DNA of 26,618 nucleotides from an uncultured Oscillibacter sp. (GCA_946530565.1 CAMNAE010000001.1:1-26618); one strand, 5' to 3'; numbered from the stretch's first letter, positions 8,501 to 15,791 are shown. The notes: a model not told the origin generated them from the sequence alone. Numbers and translations are program-made.

Positions 8501-8529
8501 ATTATAATAAATAATCCTTCCCGCGTCAA
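8501..8529 (-). promoter_or_regulatory. SigA-type promoter of the ATPase gene
   Basis: Minus strand: -35 TTGACG (8529-8524), 17-bp spacer, consensus -10 TATAAT (8506-8501). The start would be near 8494, inside the array of 15-bp repeats, giving a leader of about 90 nt. The -10 lies in the palindrome ATTATAAT, so a -10-like hexamer also exists on the plus strand at 8503-8508. Confidence 0.75.
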
Positions 8530-8581
8530 GCCCGAAATGGCTCGCTGCCAACAGCGTGTGCTCCGTTCCCTTGTGCTTTCG

Positions 8582-8597
8582 ATCATAACGACCCGCC
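8582..8597 (+). repeat. Right copy of direct repeat flanking the ATPase gene
   Basis: ATCATAACGACCCGCC matches the copy at 6911-6927 except for one missing A. The copies are about 1.67 kb apart and enclose the permease terminator, the ATPase gene and its promoter. Confidence 0.5.
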
Positions 8598-8674
8598 TCG
8601 GAATAAACACTCCGAGCTGCTGTGAGCTGCGCTGTCCGCATCTTTGAAACCGGCCCTTTCCGGGCCGGCTTTTT
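8597..8674 (+). terminator. Small hairpin followed by a strong Rho-independent terminator with no plus-strand gene before it
   Basis: A 6-bp hairpin (CTCGGA 8597-8602 with TCCGAG 8611-8616) is followed by a perfect 7-bp GC stem, CCGGCCC (8650-8656) with GGGCCGG (8662-8668), then CTTTTT. The 352-nt gap 8402-8753 otherwise holds the ATPase promoter and repeats and the ABC promoter. I see no open reading frame with a ribosome site on the plus strand. It may insulate the ABC operon, end a small RNA, or be the relic of a displaced gene. Confidence 0.7.
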
Positions 8675-8687
8675 GTGCGCCGCGCTC

Positions 8688-8716
8688 TTGACTTTGCGGC
8701 GAAAAACCACTAAGAT
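8688..8716 (+). promoter_or_regulatory. SigA-type promoter of the ABC exporter operon
   Basis: -35 TTGACT (8688-8693), 17-bp spacer, -10 TAAGAT (8711-8716). The start would be near 8723, about 30 nt before the ATG at 8754. It lies 14 nt after the orphan terminator. Confidence 0.65.
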
Positions 8717-8753
8717 GGTCTGCAATGTTTATTTCTTTGAAAGGGGACATTGG

Positions 8754-10487
8754 ATGCTCAGGAAACTATCAAAATATGTGCACCCGTACGGGCCGGTCGT
8801 CCTGCTCGGCGTCATCTGCGCGGCGTCCGAGGCCGTGTTTGAGCTTTTGATCCCGATGGTCATGAGCGACATCGTCGACGTCGGCATCCCGTCGGGCGAC
8901 ACGTCGTTCATCCTGAAAAAGGGCGGCATCATGGTGTGCATGGCGCTCATCTCGCTCGCCTTCGGCGTCGGGAGCGCGGTTTGCTCCTCGGTCGCCGGCC
9001 AGGGCTTCGGCGCGAACCTCCGCGCGGCGGAGTACGAGCAGCTGCAGCGCTTCGCCTTTTCGAACATCGAGCGCTTTTCGACCGCCTCGCTCGTCACGCG
9101 GCTCACGAACGACTGCACGAACCTGCAGATGGCGCTCATGATGGGCATGCGCCTTCTGGTGCGCGCGCCGGTCATGATGATCGCCGCGCTGATCCTCTCG
9201 ATGCGCATCTCCCTCCGGCTCAGCAGCGTGTTTCTGGTATCTCTGCCGCTATTGGCGTTCTTCGTGGGCCTCATCATCTGCCGTGCGAGCCCGCTCTTCC
9301 GACAGCTGCAGGAGCAGACCGACGCGCTCAACCTCGTCGTGCAGGAGGACCTCTCCGCGATCCGCGTCGTCAAGAGCTTCGTGCGTGAGGGGGCCGAGGA
9401 GGAAAAGTTCGCCGCGCGCAGCGACGCGATGAAAAATACCGCCCTGCGGGCCTTCGGCATGGTCGTCATCAATATGCCGGTCATGATGCTCATCATCTAC
9501 GGCACGCTGATCGCGGTCATGTGGTTCGGAGGGCACCTGGTCTACTCGGGCGCGCTGGATCCCGGCGGGCTCATGGCCTACTTCACCTATATCACGCAGA
9601 TCATGGTCTCGGCGATGATGGTCTCGATGATCTTCATGATGCTCACGCGTTCGATTGCCTCCGGGCGCCGTATTTTAGAGGTACTCGGGGAGACCCCCGC
9701 GATCCGCGACGATGGGGCCGATCCCGCACTCGAAGTCGCTGACGGCTCCATCACGTTCGACCATGTCACCTTCCGCTATCACGCCTCGAGCGAGGACGCG
9801 GTGCTCCGCGACATCTCACTTTCGATCCCCGCCGGCGCGACCGTCGGCATCCTCGGCGGCACGGGCAGCGGCAAGAGCTCGCTCGTTTCACTGATCCCCC
9901 GCCTCTATGAGGCGCAGGAGGGGACCGTCCTCGTCGGCGGCAGGCCCGTGCAGGACTACCCGCTCCACACACTGCGCGAGGCGGTCTCGGTCGTGCTGCA
10001 GAAGAACACGCTCTTTTCGGGCAGCGTACGCGAAAACCTGCAGTGGGGAGATCCGAACGCGAGCGACGAGAAGATCATGGCCGCCTGCCGTGCCGCCTGT
10101 GCCGACGAATTCGTCATGGCCTTCCCCGACGGGCTCGACCACGACCTCGGTCAGGGCGGCGCAAACGTCTCCGGCGGACAGAAGCAGCGGCTCTGCATCG
10201 CGCGGGCACTTTTGAAGTCCCCGAAGGTGCTGATCCTCGATGACTCGACGAGCGCGGTCGACACCGCGACCGACGCAAAGATCCGCGCGGCACTCAAAGA
10301 CATCCGGGGCATGACGAAGCTCATCATCGCCCAGCGCGTCACCTCGGTCATGGAGGCCGACCTGATTCTTGTGATGGAGGACGGTGCGATCGCCGACAGC
10401 GGCACGCACGCTGAGCTCATGGTCTCCTGCCCGCTCTATCGCTCGCTCTACGAATCCCAGCAGAAGGGGGTGTCGATCGATGGCTGA
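8754..10487 (+). CDS. ABC exporter half-transporter, degenerate-site subunit (TM287/BmrC-like)
   Basis: The 577 residues comprise an N-terminal type IV exporter membrane domain (about 1-320, six hydrophobic segments) and a nucleotide-binding domain. Walker A is GILGGTGSGKSS (Lys374) and the signature VSGGQ is at 472-476. Walker B is VLILDDSTSAVD, with Asp497 where the catalytic Glu is expected, and the switch position is Gln527 (IIAQRVTS) instead of His. These substitutions mark the catalytically impaired subunit of heterodimeric exporters. The ATG at 8754 has AAAGGGG upstream; codons further upstream run through the promoter and terminator. It overlaps the second subunit gene by 8 nt. The substrate is unknown; drugs, peptides or lipids are all possible for this family. 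Confidence 0.93.
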   Translation: MLRKLSKYVHPYGPVVLLGVICAASEAVFELLIPMVMSDIVDVGIPSGDTSFILKKGGIMVCMALISLAFGVGSAVCSSVAGQGFGANLRAAEYEQLQRFAFSNIERFSTASLVTRLTNDCTNLQMALMMGMRLLVRAPVMMIAALILSMRISLRLSSVFLVSLPLLAFFVGLIICRASPLFRQLQEQTDALNLVVQEDLSAIRVVKSFVREGAEEEKFAARSDAMKNTALRAFGMVVINMPVMMLIIYGTLIAVMWFGGHLVYSGALDPGGLMAYFTYITQIMVSAMMVSMIFMMLTRSIASGRRILEVLGETPAIRDDGADPALEVADGSITFDHVTFRYHASSEDAVLRDISLSIPAGATVGILGGTGSGKSSLVSLIPRLYEAQEGTVLVGGRPVQDYPLHTLREAVSVVLQKNTLFSGSVRENLQWGDPNASDEKIMAACRAACADEFVMAFPDGLDHDLGQGGANVSGGQKQRLCIARALLKSPKVLILDDSTSAVDTATDAKIRAALKDIRGMTKLIIAQRVTSVMEADLILVMEDGAIADSGTHAELMVSCPLYRSLYESQQKGVSIDG

Positions 10488-12333
10488 TCAAAGCTCCCGG
10501 CGCCCGCAGGGCGGACCCGGCGGCGGCCCGAGAGGCGCCCGCGGCGGCTACCAGAAGCCAAAGGCCCTGCTCCCGACGATCCGCAAGCTCCTGCGCTACC
10601 TTGCCCCCTACCGCGTGCAGCTCGTGCTCGTGCTGATGATGCTCGTGACGTCCTCGGCCTGCACGGTGCTCGGCTCCTATCTTTTAAAGCCGCTCATCAA
10701 TGACTACATCCTCCCCGGCGACTTCCCCGGCCTTGCGCGGGCGCTCGCGCTCATGGGCTGCGTGTACGCGCTCGGCGCCGCCTGCTCGTTTGGCTACGCG
10801 CGGCTGATGGTGCATATCTCGCAGACGACCGTCGCCGCGATCCGCCGCGACCTCTTTACGAAGATGCAGTCGCTGCCGCTCTCTTTTTTCGACACGCACA
10901 CCCACGGCGAGCTCATGAGCCGCTTCACCAACGACATGGACACGATCTCCGAGGCGCTCAACAACAGCATGGGCTCGGTGATCTCCTCCTCGCTGAACTT
11001 CACCGGCACGGTCATCATGATGTTCGTTTTGAGCCCCCTGCTCTCGCTGATCACCTTCGGCGTGATCGCCGTCATGCTGCTCTTCATGCGCTTCATCGGC
11101 GGCCGGAGCCGCCGTGGCTTCATCGCGCAGCAAAAGGCGCTCGGCGCTGTGAACGGCTACATCGAGGAGATGACCGAGGGGCAGAAGGTCATCAAGGTCT
11201 TCAACCACGAAGAGGCCGCGATCGCGGGCTTCCGGGAGCGGAACGAGGCCTACCGCGCAGCCGCGACCCGCGCGCAGATCTTCGCGGGGATACTGATGCC
11301 GGTCATGGGCAACCTCTCGCATCTCAACTACGCGCTCATCTGCTGTGTCGGCGCGCTCCACGCGATCGGCACCGGGGACCTCGGCTCGCTCGCGGCCTTC
11401 CTGCAGTATACGCGGCAGGTCTCCATGCCCCTCACGCAGATCTCCCAGCAGGTGAACGTGATCCTCTCGGCCACGGCCGGCGCCGAGCGCGTCTTCGAGA
11501 TCCTCGAAACCGCGCCAGAGATCGACGCGGGCAAGGTCACGCTTGAAAAGCAGGGCTCGGACTGGGTCTGGAAAAAGCCGGACGGCGAGACCGTGCCCCT
11601 GCGCGGCGACGTGCGCTTTTACGACGTGGTCTTCGGCTACGACCCGCGCAAAACGGTGCTGCACCATGTGAGCCTTTTCGCAAAGCCCGGGCAGAAGCTC
11701 GCCTTCGTCGGCTCCACGGGCGCGGGCAAGACGACGATCACGAGCCTCATCAACCGCTTCTACGAGATCCAGTCCGGCTCGATCACCTACGACGGCATCG
11801 ACGTGCGCGAGATCGAAAAGGCCTCGCTCAGGCGCTCGCTCGGCGTGGTCCTGCAGGATACGCACCTCTTCACCGGGACCGTTGCGGAGAATATCCGCTA
11901 CGGCCGCCCGGAGGCGACCGACGCTGAGGTCCGCAGCGCGGCGCGTCTGGCCGGGGCTGACGCCTTCATCCGCCGCCTGCCCCAGGGCTATGATACCGTG
12001 CTGACCGGCGACGGCGGGAGCCTCTCGCAGGGCGAGCGGCAGCTTTTGAACATCGCGCGCGCGGCCTGCGCCGACCCGCCGGTGCTGATACTGGACGAGG
12101 CGACGAGCTCCGTCGACACGCACACCGAGCTTCTGATCCAGTCCGCGATGGACAAGCTCATGGCCGGGCGGACCGTCTTCGTGATCGCCCACCGGCTCTC
12201 GACGATCCGCGACGCCAAGGCGATCCTGGTGCTCGAGGGCGGCGAGATCATCGAGCGCGGCGACCACGAAGAGCTCCTCGCCCAAAAGGGCCGCTACTAC
12301 CAGCTCTACACCGGCGCGGCCGAGCTGAAATAA
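10480..12333 (+). CDS. ABC exporter half-transporter, catalytic-site subunit (TM288/BmrD-like)
   Basis: The 617 residues start with a cytosolic Gly/Arg/Pro-rich extension (about 1-35), followed by the exporter membrane domain, with coupling-helix motif SRFTNDMDTI. The nucleotide-binding domain has Walker A GSTGAGKTT (Lys417), signature LSQGE (515-519), Walker B VLILDEATSS (Glu540 present) and switch His571 (VIAHRLSTI). The canonical Glu and His, combined with the altered LSQGE signature, complement the partner gene exactly: this subunit supplies the working Walker motifs, the partner supplies the good signature. The ATG at 10480 follows AAGGGGG and lies inside the end of the upstream gene. 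Transcription ends at the hairpin 12356-12392. Confidence 0.93.
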   Translation: MADQSSRRPQGGPGGGPRGARGGYQKPKALLPTIRKLLRYLAPYRVQLVLVLMMLVTSSACTVLGSYLLKPLINDYILPGDFPGLARALALMGCVYALGAACSFGYARLMVHISQTTVAAIRRDLFTKMQSLPLSFFDTHTHGELMSRFTNDMDTISEALNNSMGSVISSSLNFTGTVIMMFVLSPLLSLITFGVIAVMLLFMRFIGGRSRRGFIAQQKALGAVNGYIEEMTEGQKVIKVFNHEEAAIAGFRERNEAYRAAATRAQIFAGILMPVMGNLSHLNYALICCVGALHAIGTGDLGSLAAFLQYTRQVSMPLTQISQQVNVILSATAGAERVFEILETAPEIDAGKVTLEKQGSDWVWKKPDGETVPLRGDVRFYDVVFGYDPRKTVLHHVSLFAKPGQKLAFVGSTGAGKTTITSLINRFYEIQSGSITYDGIDVREIEKASLRRSLGVVLQDTHLFTGTVAENIRYGRPEATDAEVRSAARLAGADAFIRRLPQGYDTVLTGDGGSLSQGERQLLNIARAACADPPVLILDEATSSVDTHTELLIQSAMDKLMAGRTVFVIAHRLSTIRDAKAILVLEGGEIIERGDHEELLAQKGRYYQLYTGAAELK

Positions 12334-12347
12334 GCGGATATCTGCGC

Positions 12348-12393
12348 AAAAAATGCCCCGTGCTCTGAGCTTTTAAGTCTCAGTGCACGGGGT
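12348..12393. terminator. Bidirectional terminator between the ABC operon and the sensor kinase gene
   Basis: Arms 12356-12369 and 12379-12392 pair over 14 positions with one mismatch around a 9-nt loop. On the minus strand the stem is followed by C-A-TTTTTT, a good terminator for the kinase operon. On the plus strand TTTCG follows, a weaker tail. The right arm lies inside the last codons of the kinase gene. Confidence 0.75.
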
Positions 12394-13698
12394 TTCGTCC
12401 TGTTCCGATGCAGAAGCCGGCGCGCTTTCTTTTTTCGCCCTTGCGCCGCTCCTGCGCGGGATCGTGAAGATAAAGCGCGTCGAGCGTTCATCGCTCTCGG
12501 CCTTCAATGCCGCTTTGTGGGTCTTTGCGATCGTCAACGCGATCGGGAGTCCGAGGCCGAAGCCCTCTTTTTCGCCGCGCGAATCGTCGGCGCGGTAGAA
12601 GCGCTCAAAGAGACGTTTGAGCTGTTTGGGCGGGATCGGTGTCCCCTGGTTCGCGACCGTGAGACGCGCCGCGCGCTCGTCGGCTGTCAGTGTCAGGCGG
12701 ATCGGTCGGCCGTCGGCGCCGTACTTGACCGCGTTGTCCAGCAGGATCGCAAGCAGCTGCCGCAGCTGCTTGCCGTCGCCGGAAACACGCACATCCGGCG
12801 CGATCTCGTCGATCAGCGGCTTGCCGGCCTCGAAGGCCAGCGCCTCAAAGGCCATCACGCTCTCCTCGGCAAGCTCCGAGAGATCCAGCTCCTCCATAAC
12901 GGCCGTTGAGACCATATTGTCTGCCCGCGCGAGGGTCAGCATCTGTTCAACGAGCGAGCGCATGCTCTCGGACTCCGAGCGGATGTTCCCGACCCAGCGC
13001 GTCTCTTTCTCCGGCAGCGCGCTGCGGGAGAGCAGCTCCGCGTTGGAAAGGATCACCGTCAGGGGCGTTTTGAGCTCGTGTGATGCGTCGGAGAGGAACT
13101 GCCGCTGCTGCCGCCAGGACTTTTCGACCGGCCGCGTCACGAGATACGAAAGAAGCAGCGAGATCAGCAGCAGCACCACGAGCGCGATCGCCGCCGTGAA
13201 GAGATAGGGCACCATGATGAGGCGCAGGAGCGTCTGTTCCATCGAGGTATCGACAAAGGCAAAGCGGGTGTAGAGCCCGCGGTCCTCGCGCAGATAGCGC
13301 AGCGAATGGCTCTTGAGCATGCCGGAGCGCTCGGGAAGGCGCATGCACTCTTCGAGCAGTGTCCGGAGCTCCTCAGAGTCATCATCGATCTCGTAGGTGC
13401 CTCCGGTCACATAGACGCTCAGGCCCTCTTCCTCCTCGGCGGTCTCCCACGCGGTCACGGTGAAATACGGCAAAAGCGCCATCGCGCCGCGGTCGAGTCC
13501 CGGGCGGGAGCTGCCGTAGAAGCTGCGGTCATCGATGACCTGATGCAAAAGAGTCTCGCTCAGGCGCTGGACCGAGACCTGTGTGGAGGTGTAAATCCCC
13601 GCGAGCACGAACAGCAGCACCGCCATGACGAGCAGCATGCAAACCGCCGCGATGCGGAAGCGAAGTGAACGGATCAATCGAAAAACACCAGCTTTCAA
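12373..13698 (-). CDS. Sensor histidine kinase (EnvZ/PhoR-type), two membrane segments
   Basis: The 441 residues have a short cytosolic start, TM1 (about 16-36), a roughly 120-residue extracytoplasmic sensor rich in Asp/Glu, TM2 (about 161-187) and then the kinase. The H-box is FLSDASHELKTPLT (His207), the N-box LLDNAVKYG (Asn322), and the glycine box GFGLGLPIA is near 379. No clear HAMP domain is seen. The frame opens with TTG at 13698 and no Shine-Dalgarno precedes it; upstream is the pyrimidine-rich repeat arm. TTG at 13677 (codon 8) is an alternative. The partner regulator lies upstream in the same operon, separated only by the S23 cassette. The signal is unknown; the DUF4340 protein in the operon points to the envelope. 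Confidence 0.9.
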   Translation of the reverse strand: MKAGVFRLIRSLRFRIAAVCMLLVMAVLLFVLAGIYTSTQVSVQRLSETLLHQVIDDRSFYGSSRPGLDRGAMALLPYFTVTAWETAEEEEGLSVYVTGGTYEIDDDSEELRTLLEECMRLPERSGMLKSHSLRYLREDRGLYTRFAFVDTSMEQTLLRLIMVPYLFTAAIALVVLLLISLLLSYLVTRPVEKSWRQQRQFLSDASHELKTPLTVILSNAELLSRSALPEKETRWVGNIRSESESMRSLVEQMLTLARADNMVSTAVMEELDLSELAEESVMAFEALAFEAGKPLIDEIAPDVRVSGDGKQLRQLLAILLDNAVKYGADGRPIRLTLTADERAARLTVANQGTPIPPKQLKRLFERFYRADDSRGEKEGFGLGLPIALTIAKTHKAALKAESDERSTRFIFTIPRRSGARAKKESAPASASEQDETPCTET

Positions 13699-13710
13699 TT
13701 AGGTATTTGG

Positions 13711-13728
13711 AATGAGGAATGAGGAATT
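13711..13728 (+). repeat. Inverted repeat arm (kinase side) of the S23 cassette
   Basis: AATGAGGAATGAGGAATT matches the reverse complement of 14095-14112 at 17 of 18 positions. The first base of the S23 stop codon (minus strand, 13730-13728) overlaps its inner edge. Confidence 0.85.
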
Positions 13729-14075
13729 TATTCCCGTGTCGATTTGGTGATTGACGAGAGAAGTTTGTGTAATTCATCACGATCGCGTTTGAGTGATTGA
13801 TACTGAGTTCTATTGACATAGCCTGTCTCAAACAGCAGTGTCAGCCAGTACTCGGTTTCATAGCACTCTTTAAAGGCGATTTGCATTTTGGCATGAAAAT
13901 CTTTTCGGCTAACAGCGGCCAACGCCTCAGCAACATTTGCTCCGATACTGGTACCCGCTCGAAGAATCTGTTTTGACAAAACATATTCCTTTTTCGTCTC
14001 TATCAGATACTGGTATAAACGAACGATGCGAACGGCAAAGTGTCGGCTCTTTTCTGCAACGATATTGTCCTTCAA
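13728..14075 (-). CDS. Four-helix-bundle protein (S23 / rRNA intervening-sequence protein family)
   Basis: The 115 residues match the S23 family throughout. The hallmark is LRAGTSIGANVAEALAAVSRKDFHAKM, followed by ALKEC-like AFKECYETEYWLTLL and a C-terminal helix with QYQSLKRDRDELHKLL. Relatives are encoded inside intervening sequences of 23S rRNA genes and in short stand-alone cassettes. They form small helical oligomers of unsettled function. The start is TTG at 14075, with AGGA 8 nt upstream supplied by the flanking GGAATTAGGAATT repeats; an in-frame TGA closes the frame just above. By eye the gene is AT-richer than the neighbouring two-component genes, which supports separate origin. Confidence 0.88.
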   Translation of the reverse strand: MKDNIVAEKSRHFAVRIVRLYQYLIETKKEYVLSKQILRAGTSIGANVAEALAAVSRKDFHAKMQIAFKECYETEYWLTLLFETGYVNRTQYQSLKRDRDELHKLLSSITKSTRE

Positions 14076-14094
14076 AATTCAATTCCTAATTCCT

Positions 14095-14112
14095 AACTCC
14101 TCATTCCTCATT
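14095..14112 (-). repeat. Inverted repeat arm (regulator side) of the S23 cassette
   Basis: Read on the minus strand this is AATGAGGAATGAGGAGTT. It encodes the last three residues (Asn-Glu-Glu) and the stop codon of the response regulator, so the regulator's natural end has been replaced by repeat sequence. Confidence 0.85.
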
Positions 14113-14778
14113 AGAAAGGCAGTATCCGAGCATTCTGAGCGTTTTGATCCTGACGCTCGAGTGGATGTGCTTGAGCTTGCGGCGCAGGAAGGAAATATAG
14201 ACCTCGACGTTGTTGTCGTCGGCCTCGGTCTCATAGCCCCAGAGCTTTAAAAGGATCGTCTCCTTCGTGATGACGCTGCCGCGGTTCAAAAGCAGCAGCT
14301 CCATGAGCTCAAACTCCTTGTGCCGCAGCGTCACGCTCTCGCTGCCGCAGTGGAGCGTAAAATTCTGCTTGTCAAGCGTCAGATCGCCGAACGAAGGCCG
14401 GTCGCTCTCGCGCAGTTCCGGCTGCCGGCGTGAAAGGGCCCGGACGCAGGCGAGCAGCTCCTGCGGCTCAAAGGGCTTGGTGAGGTAGTAGTCCGCGCCG
14501 GAATCGAGGCCCTGCACCCGGTCCGCAAGCTCGGAGCGGGCGGTCAGCATCAAAACCGGCGTCTTGATTCCCTCGGCGCGCATGGCCCGCAGCACGGAAA
14601 AGCCGTCGCGCTTCGGGAGCATCACGTCGAGGATCATCACATCGTAGAGCCCCGTGAGCGCCTCGTCGAGGCCGCTCTCGCCGTCAAAGCGCGTCTCCGC
14701 CTGGTCGCCGCCGAGCTCCACAAGGTCGGCAAGCGTCGCGGCCAGGCGCTTTTCATCCTCCACGATCAATATCTTCAT
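14101..14778 (-). CDS. OmpR/PhoB-family response regulator
   Basis: The 225 residues have an N-terminal receiver with the acidic pair Glu7-Asp8, phosphoacceptor Asp51 (VMILDVMLPKRDG), Thr79 and Lys101 (LTKPFEP). The C-terminal winged helix includes LTLDKQNFTL, LRHKEFELMELLLLNRGSVITKETIL and VEVYISFLRRKLKHI. The fold ends at RMLGYCL; the remaining SNEE is encoded by the cassette repeat. The ATG at 14778 overlaps the DUF4340 stop as ATGA, so translation is coupled. Its cognate kinase is the gene at 12373-13698. Target promoters are unknown. Confidence 0.93.
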   Translation of the reverse strand: MKILIVEDEKRLAATLADLVELGGDQAETRFDGESGLDEALTGLYDVMILDVMLPKRDGFSVLRAMRAEGIKTPVLMLTARSELADRVQGLDSGADYYLTKPFEPQELLACVRALSRRQPELRESDRPSFGDLTLDKQNFTLHCGSESVTLRHKEFELMELLLLNRGSVITKETILLKLWGYETEADDNNVEVYISFLRRKLKHIHSSVRIKTLRMLGYCLSNEE

Positions 14779-15791
14779 GTGCTCTCCTCCCCGGTCTCCT
14801 CAGCCTCCGCCGGCGCGTCCTCCATGCCGTAGACCGCAATGTGCATAAGCTCTTCGAGCCACTCGGTCTCAATGAGATACACGGCTTCCTCATCGCCGAG
14901 GCACGCATAGCGCCCCTCGCCGCTCTCGAGCCGGTCGCCGATGGTCAGCTTGCACTCCTGTGTCTGAGCGTCGTCGTCAGTGTATTCGATGCGCACGACC
15001 GCGCTCGGCGACGCAAGACCCATCAGCGCCACCGCCTCCTCAGAGGGGGCATAGTCGATGCAGCGCGCGAAGGTCATGCGCCTGAGCGAACGCACAAGCC
15101 CCTGCAAAAGCGCATCGCCCGACAGCTCCTGCCCGTTGAGCCGCCAGCGCACGGAGTCGGTGCCCTCGGTGTGCTGCGCGGTAAAATGCGAGAGCTTAAG
15201 GCCTGAGATGCTGATCGATTGCAGGCGGGACTCGGCAAGATCCGGCAACACCGGCAGCACCGCCATATCATAGATCGGGGTCAGCAAAAGCTGATAGAGC
15301 TGATCGTCGATGATGTACATGCGGTTCGGATCGTCGTCCGCCATGATATAGCGGCTTTTTCCGTCGGTGGTCGTGCTGCCGAAGCTCAAAAGCAGCGGGT
15401 TCCCGCCCTCGCGCTCGGCGCGCAGCGTTGCCGTCGGGCGATCGAGCCCATGGGCAGAGGGCTGTCCGTCGGTGATCGTCTGCTGCGGGTGCAGATCCCT
15501 CAAATGCGCGGCGATCTCGGTCACGATCTGATCATCCAACGGAAAAGACGTGTCGTCTGCCCAGAGCCACTGCTCGCCCTCTTTTTTGAAGTTCAGGGTC
15601 GTGGTGCCGTTGTTCCAGGTGAGCGCTGTGTACTCGCCGGTGCTGATCGGCGCGGCGGGCGTCTCGGTCTCCTCGCTCTGCACGGCGTCGCGCCCGGCGC
15701 GAAAGCTTTTGCTGAGGCTCAGCAGCGCCCAGATGAGCACGATCACGAAAAACGCGGCGAGCAGCGGACGCAATATCCGTTCCAAAGGCAT
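14775..15791 (-). CDS. DUF4340 domain protein, single N-terminal membrane anchor
   Basis: The 338 residues have one N-terminal hydrophobic segment (about 7-27, LRPLLAAFFVIVLIWALLSL) and a large extracytoplasmic part. That part contains repeated beta-rich modules typical of DUF4340: WNNGTTTLNFKKEGEQWLWADD, then FPLDDQIVTEIAAHLRDLHPQQTI, and later DSVRWRLNGQ. The function is unknown; relatives often accompany ABC transporter genes such as GldG-like units. The ATG at 15791 lies 8 nt after a perfect AGGAGG. A TTG two codons upstream is too close to that site. It is the first gene of the operon and overlaps the regulator by 4 nt. I infer a role in sensing or transport at the envelope, without direct evidence. 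Confidence 0.82.
   Translation of the reverse strand: MPLERILRPLLAAFFVIVLIWALLSLSKSFRAGRDAVQSEETETPAAPISTGEYTALTWNNGTTTLNFKKEGEQWLWADDTSFPLDDQIVTEIAAHLRDLHPQQTITDGQPSAHGLDRPTATLRAEREGGNPLLLSFGSTTTDGKSRYIMADDDPNRMYIIDDQLYQLLLTPIYDMAVLPVLPDLAESRLQSISISGLKLSHFTAQHTEGTDSVRWRLNGQELSGDALLQGLVRSLRRMTFARCIDYAPSEEAVALMGLASPSAVVRIEYTDDDAQTQECKLTIGDRLESGEGRYACLGDEEAVYLIETEWLEELMHIAVYGMEDAPAEAEETGEEST

Larger units (their letters stand above)
13711..14112 (-). mobile_element. Putative 402-bp inverted-repeat cassette carrying an S23-type gene
   Basis: The outer edges are an 18-bp inverted repeat (17/18). Inside, toward the S23 start, the same theme continues as TTAGGAATTAGGAATTG. The unit contains only the four-helix-bundle gene and separates a response regulator from its kinase, genes that normally abut or overlap. 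It carries no transposase, so it would have to move passively or be a domesticated remnant. No obvious target-site duplication is visible. Confidence 0.6.

Noticed and set aside
7640..8647. Plus-strand open frame opposite the ATPase gene
   Set aside because: No ribosome site or domain is visible. The opposite strand has full AAA and DUF234 motifs.
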